Source of the DNA: Progne subis subis
Taxonomy: Eukaryota > Chordata > Aves > Passeriformes > Hirundinidae
DNA length: 64,000 bases
Reading direction: 5' to 3'
Assembly (NCBI GenBank): GCA_022316685.1
Contig: JAKJHU010000016.1
Coordinates: 1,550,001 to 1,614,000, forward strand
The position numbers and the translations under genes were made by a program. Positions within the stretch are counted from its first letter, which is position 1; each line of letters opens with the position of its first letter. Positions 57,301 to 64,000 of the stretch are shown one piece after another. The notes beneath the pieces were generated by a model. It worked only from the letters and a program-made list of their open reading frames with translations, did not search any database and had not been told where the DNA came from.

Positions 57301-57830
57301 GCTGGGACAGGTGAACGGAGAGGCGCTGCCCGGGCAGACCCTGCGGCGCACGGACCGGCTCTCCCGGCCGCTCGCAGCCCGAGCTCCAGCAGCCCCTGCG
57401 CCTCCCCTCCCCTCCCCTCCCCTCCCCTCCCCTCCCCTCCCGCCCCGTGCTCCCCGTGTCCCTGTGCGCGCGCAGCCGGAAGGCGCCGCTCCCGCCCTGC
57501 TCCGCTCCCGCCCCGCCCCGCCCGGCCGGTCCCTGCGCGCCGCGTGTTTGTCGGGATGGCGGCCGGGAATCGCTTCTTCCCAGCGGGACGGAACCGGAGC
57601 GGCCGCGCCTGCCCGCCTCCAGCCGGGGTGCGTGCCTGGGTGGGTGCGTGCATGGATGTGGCGGGACTCGGCCCGTGTCCCCTTCGGCGGAGGATCCGGG
57701 CCCGGCGAGGTGCGCCCTGGGCGGGGGGAATGCCCGGGCGTGGGACGTGCCCGTGCCGATCCCTGCCTTGGGAGCGGGCCCGCCGTGCCGCGGGCGTGGG
57801 AGCGGCAGCAGCGGCCGCCGAGTCTGATGG
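57300..57830 (+). promoter_or_regulatory. SNHG6: SNHG6 CpG-island promoter
   Basis: A GC- and CpG-rich block contains eight perfect copies of CCTCC (57401-57440) and an ATGGCGGC YY1-type element at 57556-57563, a motif often sitting just inside the transcript of housekeeping genes. It is the only CpG island upstream of the two SNORD87 copies on the same strand, so I assign it to their host gene. The exact start cannot be placed. Confidence 0.55.
57401..57440. repeat. (CCTCC)8 pentanucleotide repeat, G-quadruplex candidate
   Basis: Eight uninterrupted copies of CCTCC make repeated CCCC blocks. The minus strand therefore has seven GGGG runs separated by single A bases, ideal for a G-quadruplex. 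It lies about 100-150 bases upstream of the presumed SNHG6 start. Confidence 0.9.
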
Positions 57831-57831
57831 G

Positions 57832-58080
57832 TACAAATTGAAAGAGGGGAAAATTAGGTTAGATATTGGAAGGAAATGCTTTACTGTGAGGGTGGTGAGG
57901 CCTTAGCAGCAGGAAGGGCGTCAGTGCCCAGCCCGCGGCGGTGTGTAAAGCTGGGCTGAATAAGGCCTAGAGCAACCTGGTGTAGTGGGCTGTGTCCCTG
58001 CCCGTGGCGGGAAACGGGTTGGGACTGGATGATCGCTAAGGTCCGCTCCAGACCTTCAGCAGTCTGTGATTCCGTGATCC
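57832..58080 (+). mobile_element. CR1 LINE, 3' end, in SNHG6 intron 1
   Basis: The CR1 tail starts at gaaagaggggaaaattaggt and gatattggaaggaaatgct, then ctgtgagggtggtgaggcc, agcaacctggtgtagtgggc and gactggatgatcgctaaggt, ending gtctgtgattccgtgatc. It directly follows the CpG island and has gained many CpGs compared with other copies here. Confidence 0.85.
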
Positions 58081-59887
58081 TGCCGTGTGGATCCGCAGCG
58101 ATCCGTGTGCTCCGTGAGCCGCCCGCCCTCCGCCGTGCTCCATGGAGCAGGTCTGGCAAACGTGCTCGTCTGAACAGCAGTGATTTCTGGCCTTCTCAGG
58201 GGAATTGGAAATGCTCCCAAGTGGTTCGTGTGAGAAATCCCGACGTGGCAGGTCAAAGCAGTGGCTGTAATCTCAGGAATTGCAGGGATGGCTTGCAAAT
58301 GCTTTTCGAAGCGGCCCAAGCTGTCTCTTGGAAGAGGAGAGATTGTCACGCTGCTGTCATTGTGCCTCTGTTTCCCCTGCGTGCTGGGAAGTTCAGGCTG
58401 ACACTCCGGCCGCACAGGCTGCCCAGGAGAGCGGATGCTGTGGGAGACCGAGATGGAGCTAATTACTCTGTGCCACGTGGTGGTTACTTCGAGCTGTCTC
58501 TTGGCTCATCAAGTCTTGAAAGGAATGACAGATTGGACATTCAAAGACACTTGGTTTAGCTGACAGATCGTTTTCATCAGCAAATGCCTGTCATAATTCA
58601 AAAGATAAATTACCTTCTTTTTCCTTTAGGGAGCTGGGCAAGGGCTGTGAGGTGACCCAGACTGTGCCCTTTTTCAGGTTATACGCACAGATGCAAACCG
58701 GTGGGGTCTGGCAGGGACAGGGCCCCAGGAGTATCAGCAGCTTCTGAGATAATGCTTTCCTGCATTACAGACTGTGTTGTGAGTGCTGACCTCAGTTCAA
58801 CTGGTGGTAAAACATCAGTGACTTCCCCAGGGTGTCACATGTGAACTGGGGTTAAAGGCTGTACCCTGCCAGGGTGCTCCTCTCCCCAGCCTGGCTGGTC
58901 ATTAGGAGCACGGTGCTTGTCCTGCAATCAGTCATTCCTCACACTGGAGCTCGTTTTAGGAAAAGGGTCGTGCCTCTGCTTAGCCTTCATTTGGCTGATG
59001 CTCTATCCCAGGTAATTACAAAGAGAGCATGGGGTTGGTGCTGCTGGGACAAAGAAGTGTTTATGCTTTCTGCTACTGGCTCAGCAGTGGAGCTCTCTGA
59101 GTCAGATATCTTTTCATTGTTTCAGGCAGAAAGTGAAGCTCAAGATGAGTTTGTTACTGGCTTTGGGAATCCTCAGTCTGGACTCTACCATGCCTTGCAA
59201 GCAGAAGGATGCCACGTAAACTCTGGAGCTACAGAAGTAAGTATTTCTTACTGTACTTAAAGATGTTGAGGGAAGCATCATGAAATTCAGATCAAGAGTT
59301 CTGAAGCTGTTTAATGGCTAGCAAATTCCCTTACTGATGGAAAAAGGAGAAATATGATTTCATGTAGGGTTAAGAGATTGAAATCCTAACAAAAGGTATT
59401 ATGGCAGCTATAAAATCTCCTAAGACTTGCTCACCAGAACAAAGCAGGTGCAATCCAAGAATCCCAAAGGAGTCAGAAGGGAGAGGCTTGTATTAGAGAA
59501 CCTGGTTTTTAACTGGGGAAGTGTGACTTCTGAAGAATTCACAGATGTTAGTTGAAAGGGAGATAATTAAGTGAAGAACAGTATGTTCAGATGCTGGCAC
59601 TTCAACTGTGTCCGTCTTGGAATACATTCCAAAGGGAAGGGTGACTGTGGTATGAGCTTTACCTCTAGAAAAATACTTGGCATCTGGGGTTTGAATGTAA
59701 GAGAGGGACCTATATTTCTGTGCCCAAACAGCTGGTTTTTTCTTGTTCTTGGATATACTTTGTTCTGTGCTTAACAGTTAAAATGGAGGTTCTGCTTCAG
59801 CTTATTGAAGTACAACTTGAGACAAACTTAACCAGTCCCCTTGTATTTCGTACCTGGAAGAAGCAGCCTTACACAGGCAGGGAGCTG

Positions 59888-59966
59888 CTGGCACAGTGAT
59901 GATGACCCTTTGCCGTTTACCCAGCTGAAGGTTGTGATGAGCAGTGTTGTATATCTGATGTGCCAG
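59888..59966 (+). ncRNA. SNORD87: Box C/D snoRNA SNORD87, copy 1
   Basis: A perfect 8-bp terminal stem (ctggcaca / tgtgccag) encloses box C (GTGATGA or ATGATGA within 59896-59905), D' CTGA at 59925-59928, C' GTGATGA at 59934-59940 and D CTGA at 59955-59958. The 11 bases GCCGTTTACCC upstream of D' can pair with GGGUAAACGGC in the conserved part of 28S rRNA. By the box D'+5 rule the pairing C at 59920 targets the third G of that GGG for 2'-O-methylation. This guide is the signature of human SNORD87. The snoRNA ends 67 bases before a 3' splice site. Confidence 0.93.
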
Positions 59967-60397
59967 CTAATCAGTAGGGTTTTTCCAGTTTGATTAGCTC
60001 CTGTCATTTCTGATTTCCTTTATTTTTTTCAAGGTTCTGTGATATGAGGTGACCACCTTCACTGTCTTCCAGCCTTGTGTGTGCACATAAGGCCAACAGG
60101 AGAGTCCACCCACTTGTAGAAGGGTGGGTGTTTAAGGTCAGTTGCTTTTTTTTACTGTGACAGGACCCAGGTTCCTGCAGGCTGTACTGCCATCCAGGGA
60201 CAGCCTGTACTGGCCATGTTGGCAACCATCCCTTCCTTGTGGCATTGCTACAGTTTTCCAGAGCTTGTGGGAGAAACTGGGGAGAAGCAAGGATAAAACA
60301 TTGTGCTCTTTTTGCAGAAAATCCCTTAATATTGCTTCTCAAAAATAGTGATCTATAAAAGAATTCTATTTCAGTCTACTCTTAAAGAGTAATTTTC

Positions 60398-60474
60398 CTG
60401 GCATAATGATGAGACTTTTGCCGTTTACCCATCTGAATGTTTTTTGATGTGTATCTTGAGATCTGAAATGCCAG
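60398..60474 (+). ncRNA. SNORD87: Box C/D snoRNA SNORD87, copy 2
   Basis: A second copy lies 0.5 kb downstream. It has a 7-bp terminal stem (ctggcat / atgccag), box C ATGATGA at 60406-60412, D' CTGA at 60433-60436, a degenerate C' TTGATGT at 60444-60450 and D CTGA at 60463-60466. The guide TTTTGCCGTTTACCC and the D' spacing are identical to copy 1, so it aims at the same 28S nucleotide. Sequence outside the guide and boxes has diverged, so this is not an assembly duplicate. It ends 71 bases before the next acceptor. Confidence 0.92.
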
Positions 60475-60790
60475 TGAGGGTAATACCTTTGTAAAAGTTT
60501 GATTAAGGGTACAGGAAACTAACTCATTATCGTTATTGTTCTTAGCTTGAAAACAGCAGCCTGGAATATGGAGTTCTAATGCGCTTGGAAATGCTTCCAT
60601 TGCCCCTTCTGCTCATCCGAAATACTGCTTGGTTCCACAGTACGGCAGGGAGTAGCTGTTCACTGAAAATGAAAAATCCTGGAATGAAGTTCAGGGTAGC
60701 TCACTCTAGAAGGAGAAGTGGCCTTATGGGCCGTTTTAGAACTTAATATGAATTTTTGAGTGTCTCAAATAAATGGATCAAAAGTGAATA

Positions 60791-61929
60791 AAGCAAAGAT
60801 TAAAATGTGGGGAAACTTGTATTGTCTACATGAGTGTTTACAGTGTTAATAGTGGGTATGAATAAAATCTTGGATTTCTGTTTTCAGGATCTTTTTTTGT
60901 TGAGGCTATGGGAGCAGTAGCACTCTGGATGACATCCTGGGTAGGAGTAACACAAGCCTTAAATATTCAGTTTGTCCAGATTTGACAGGGAGTCTGTACA
61001 ATTTTACTGCAGCGTTTTTTATTTAATGTGTATCTATTGGATACAAGGCTTTCTGAGGATTGTCTAGAGCTATGTCCTTACTAGGGAGATGAAACATGGG
61101 AAAGCCGATAGCTGTGCTCCAAACACCTGATTTCCTACCACACATTCTTCATTTGTTCTTACAGTGAGGTGGAGTTAAACTCATTGAGCTGCCTGCCTGC
61201 CAGGCTGTCTAATATTTTTTTACCTAACTGTAGCACTCTACTATCTCTTGCAGTCTGTATAAAATAATGTGGAAACACTGGGTTTTGGGTTGGGGTGGTT
61301 TAGTGGGTTTCTTTTGTGGTTTGTTTGTTTTGAAGGCTTTTTGGTTTGGTTTGGGTTTTGGTTGCGTTGGGCATCCTTGTCTAATCTCATGTTGCCGTAA
61401 TATAAAAAAGACAGAACATGAAGCACTATGATAATACTTTTATACATTTAAAAATCTATACACCATGAGTAATTAAAGACTGTTGACTTAAACTATGAAG
61501 AGTTTTAATGTTCTTAAAACTCTTTAACCCTTTGGGTGATACATTTGAAAGGAAGCAACAAGAAAAACTGCAGAATTCAGGTAGCTGAAATAAAACATTA
61601 GATTCTGAACTGGTGGTTTAATTTTTAGTTGTAGTCTTTTTAAAAATCTTGAATCCTAAATTACTCCTTGCTTAACTGTGAATGGAGAGTGGTAGAGGAA
61701 GGAAGAGAAGTTCTGGTTAGGACTGTATTCTGAAGCCATGGCTTTCCAGGATGTAGACATCCCTCCTGCCTTCAAATAACTAACAAAGACTTGCGATTCA
61801 AATCCTGTCAGCTATGCCTTATTCCTTGGTAAAACATCACTGAACTGTCTTAAGTTCATAGTAATTTTGTATTTTTAACTGTAGCCTCTCAAAAAGCCAA
61901 AGCCTGAGGCTTTACTTGGAGTGGAGTTT
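60791..61929. other. Convergent 3' ends of SNHG6 and MCMDC2
   Basis: The stretch lies past the SNHG6 polyA signal and past the MCMDC2 stop on the other strand. A further plus-strand AATAAA is at 60861-60866, and a minus-strand AATAAA at 61018-61023 could end MCMDC2. A G/T-rich run (ggtttggtttgggttttgg) lies near 61340-61360. No exon was recognised. Confidence 0.45.
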
Positions 61930-63283
61930 TTACTCCTCATTAGTGTTAATGTGAATTCCTGGGCTATAGGCAGCAATAAACTTCAGCAGTTGATGGTAAC
62001 ACTGCATGAGGTAAATATCTCTCTGTTGCAGGGAGTTCTCATCACTGAGGTCAAATGGAAACAGAGGATTTGGTGGTACACATAATGCAGATGTGCCTAG
62101 GCAAAGAAGAAATTAGGCTGTAAGACTTGATATTTGCCAGTATTTCAAGGGAAAAAAAAACTGATGCAAATTACTTAGTCATGCAGTCCTAGATCACAAT
62201 TCTTACCTTGCTTCCAAATCTCTGTGAACAAGTATGACCGATGCTTAATAAACAAAAATACCCTCCAACCTTTGTTTTTGGTTTTCCAAGGGAGGGAAAT
62301 CTGTCCTTAGTTTAACCTGAGCAATACCTTAAATAAACCAGCATGAAGGACAGACTTGGTGCATACAGCACTGGGACAAACTGACAGACTCCTCCAATAC
62401 CAGTCTTCAACAATGGAAGTTCTGGATTTTGATTTGAAATTACCTGCTATTGTAATCAATGGATGTAGAATTTTTTCAGACTGGCAAAATGTGACAGTGA
62501 TGCACCCAAGACTAAAGAACTGTTGTGCATTATTTACCGTGTTTTAGGGTCAGCGATGACTCAAGTAACAAGATGGCAATCACTGCATCTTCCTCAAGTA
62601 CTGTCCGTCTTAAACTGAGCTTGGCATGAGCCTTAGCCAGTGAGATGCTGAGAGATCAATATAAAAGCATGTCAGAAATAAAAAATACTGCAGGCATGAA
62701 TGCAATGTATATTGCTCCGTGTCAAGCTCTTGTGTGAATTAAAAGTTAACACTGGGGTGGATTTTTCATACTTCAGCTGTGCAGTTACACTTACCACAAA
62801 ATACATATTATGCATTAACTTGTGCTAAAAAGTGGAACTTGGCATGTTATCCATTAATTTTTTCTGCTCCCATAATAAAGCTGTACATATTTAAATCCCA
62901 TTCTCTTTCTAGGTAGTTTTAATAATGATACGTTTTGTAAATAGCTGGGTATTTGGGGTTTTTTGTACCTGGCAAAGTTGTTTGAACTTGGGTTTCTTTT
63001 AGCAGTGTCGATATATAAAGTAAATGGCATTCATAAATAGTAAATAAGATTAGTTATGCTTGAACTTTTCAAAATATGAGTCTTATGCAGATTTTTATTA
63101 AACAAGCTCCTGAGCAGATTAGCAAATTTCTCTTTGAAAATGGAAAGTAGAACATACAGAATTTTTAATGCAGAGGCCGATAATGTTGATCCATGAATGG
63201 AATCTCTTCTCACCCTGCGACTTGCAAGATAATAGCCCTGAATGAGACTTTCTGCTTCTGAACTCAGTTCAACATGCAGGTTC
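61930..63283 (-). CDS. MCMDC2: Minichromosome maintenance domain-containing 2, last three coding exons
   Basis: This is an MCM-related protein needed, in mice, for meiotic homologue pairing and double-strand break repair. Minus-strand exons in transcription order are 63283-63158, 62647-62538 and 62096-61930; all have AG/GT borders and their phases join (2+1, then 1+2). They encode 133 full codons to the TAA at 61932-61930. Exon 1 reads NLHVELSSEAESLIQGYYLA and SRRVRRDSIHGSTLSASALK, the helical lid after the MCM AAA+ core, where R-x-R-R and SxxxLxxL contacts lie. Exon 2 reads ISLAKAHAKLSLRRTVLEED and AVIAILLLESSLTLKHG. Exon 3 reads LFPFDLSDENSLQQRDIYLM and ends HINTNEE. Earlier exons, with any Walker motifs, lie beyond the right edge. 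The gene runs convergent to SNHG6. Confidence 0.9.
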
Positions 63284-63514
63284 CTAGCAAACAAAATAAA
63301 CTAGAGAGAGGGCATACATTTTAAATATTTAACTGGAAAATAAGAAATTGACCTTTTTTCACATCATTTAATATACCAGTGGCATAGTAGTACAGGCTGG
63401 ACAATATATTCTACCAATATAATAGTAAAGACAGTTGTCACCATCTGGCTATGCTGAATAAGGAAAATACGAAGGATAATAATAAGGACAGATCTTGGAT
63501 AGTAAACAGAACTG

Positions 63515-63645
63515 CAGAATGGTTTGGGTTGGAAGAGACCTTAAAGATTATCCAGTTCCAACTCCTGCAATGGGCAGGGGCACTTTCCACTAGACCGGGT
63601 TGCTCAGAGCCCCATCAGCCTGGCCTTGAAGCACTTCCAGGGGGG
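63515..63645 (-). mobile_element. CR1 LINE, 3' end, minus orientation, in MCMDC2 intron
   Basis: The plus strand reads gaatggtttgggttggaaga, gaccttaaagattatccagt, ggcaggggcactttccacta, gaccgggttgctcagagccc and ggccttgaagcacttccag, the reverse complement of the CR1 tail. The copy is close to the consensus, so it may be younger than the others here. Confidence 0.9.
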
Positions 63646-64000
63646 AATCATCTGTTAGTTATGCTACAGATACTGACAATTAGAATGGAATACTAACTTC
63701 TACTACTGATTGTAAACTTCTTGGTCAAAAACAGATATTTGAGGTATGTTCTCATGTGGAAGTTAACTTAGTATGTTTTCCAGAAACACACTCAAACTGG
63801 TTTTATTATACTGCCCATTTTCAAGAACTGCAGCTGCTTTTGTCAGTGATCCTAATAGTGGAAATACAGTGGGGGAAAGGGCAGAAAGTGAGTATTAGAA
63901 GTTAAGCAGACAGCAGAGAGAACAAACCTTCTGATGCCAGACCCAGTATGACCTTCACAAAGATAATGCATTTCTAAGTTACTGTGTCTAATCTATTACC
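63646..64000. other. MCMDC2 intron to the right edge
   Basis: I saw no exon on the minus strand in phase with the 63283 exon. One AG preceded by pyrimidines (minus strand, near 63850) opens only a short frame that does not resemble MCM sequence. Confidence 0.35.

Larger units (their letters stand above)
57545..60790 (+). ncRNA. SNHG6: Small nucleolar RNA host gene 6 (candidate exon model)
   Basis: This spliced non-coding host gene is identified by two intronic SNORD87 copies and by its place between TCF24 and MCMDC2, as in human. Candidate exons: a first exon in the CpG island near 57545; 59126-59236 (acceptor ttgtttcag, donor GTAAGT); one starting at 60034 (acceptor ttttttcaag), with its end uncertain near 60136; and a last exon from 60546 (acceptor gttcttag) to an AATAAA at 60768-60773. 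Each snoRNA ends about 70 bases before the next acceptor (67 and 71), the spacing typical of intronic box C/D snoRNAs. A frame at 58874-59260 spans one exon but is not a known protein. Exon borders are inferred, with no transcript evidence. Confidence 0.65.

Noticed and set aside
57120..57906. Long frames of 238 and 244 codons over the SNHG6 CpG island
   Set aside because: They are GC-rich, low-complexity frames over the (CCTCC)8 repeat, open on both strands and with no known domain; typical CpG-island shadows.
58874..59260. 128-codon frame in SNHG6
   Set aside because: SNHG6 is a non-coding host gene. The frame only overlaps one exon (59126-59236) and has no known homology.

Overview
The window comes from a bird nuclear genome, probably a passerine. 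It is A+T-rich intron and intergenic DNA with a few CpG islands. Its repeats are avian: nine CR1 LINE copies and three solo LTR-like insertions. It also holds a truncated ITPRIPL1-like gene fragment, a family I recall as expanded in songbirds. There are no operons, CRISPR arrays or prokaryotic features. All protein genes are spliced, and I assembled them by translating exons bounded by AG/GT splice sites in matching phase.

The gene order is COPS5 (+, last six exons, 1459-8019), PPP1R42/LRRC67 (+, complete, promoter CpG island at 22.6 kb, coding exons 24212-37640), TCF24 (+, complete CDS in two exons, 52138-55031, promoter CpG island at 48-49.2 kb), the snoRNA host gene SNHG6 (+, about 57.5-60.8 kb) and MCMDC2 (-, last three coding exons, 61930-63283). 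This matches my recollection of the human chromosome 8q13 block (COPS5, PPP1R42, TCF24, SNHG6, MCMDC2), including relative orientation. That order independently supports the short gene calls.

Region by region: 1-8.3 kb is the 3' half of COPS5. 8.3-16.4 kb is A+T-rich intergenic DNA with one CR1 tail and one old tRNA-related SINE relic. 16.4-22.6 kb is a pile of nested transposons in which two CR1 copies are each split by an LTR flanked by a 5-bp target duplication, beside an ITPRIPL1-like fragment with an intact splice acceptor. 22.6-37.6 kb is PPP1R42. 37.6-48 kb is intergenic, with a CR1, an ERVL-like solo LTR, an 84-bp near-perfect hairpin palindrome and an unexplained 0.9-kb patch of moderate GC. 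48-55 kb is TCF24. 57-61 kb is SNHG6, carrying two SNORD87-type box C/D snoRNAs where I recall one in human. 61-64 kb is the convergent 3' end of MCMDC2.

The genes do not form one pathway. COPS5 is the deneddylase of the COP9 signalosome. PPP1R42 is a PP1-associated leucine-rich repeat protein of male germ cells and basal bodies; its promoter carries a perfect palindromic RFX X-box. TCF24 is a bHLH factor. SNHG6 delivers rRNA-methylation guides, and MCMDC2 is a meiotic MCM-like protein. I found no undescribed multi-gene system. The most interesting items are the duplicated SNORD87, the hairpin palindrome, the X-box and the ITPRIPL1-like relic.
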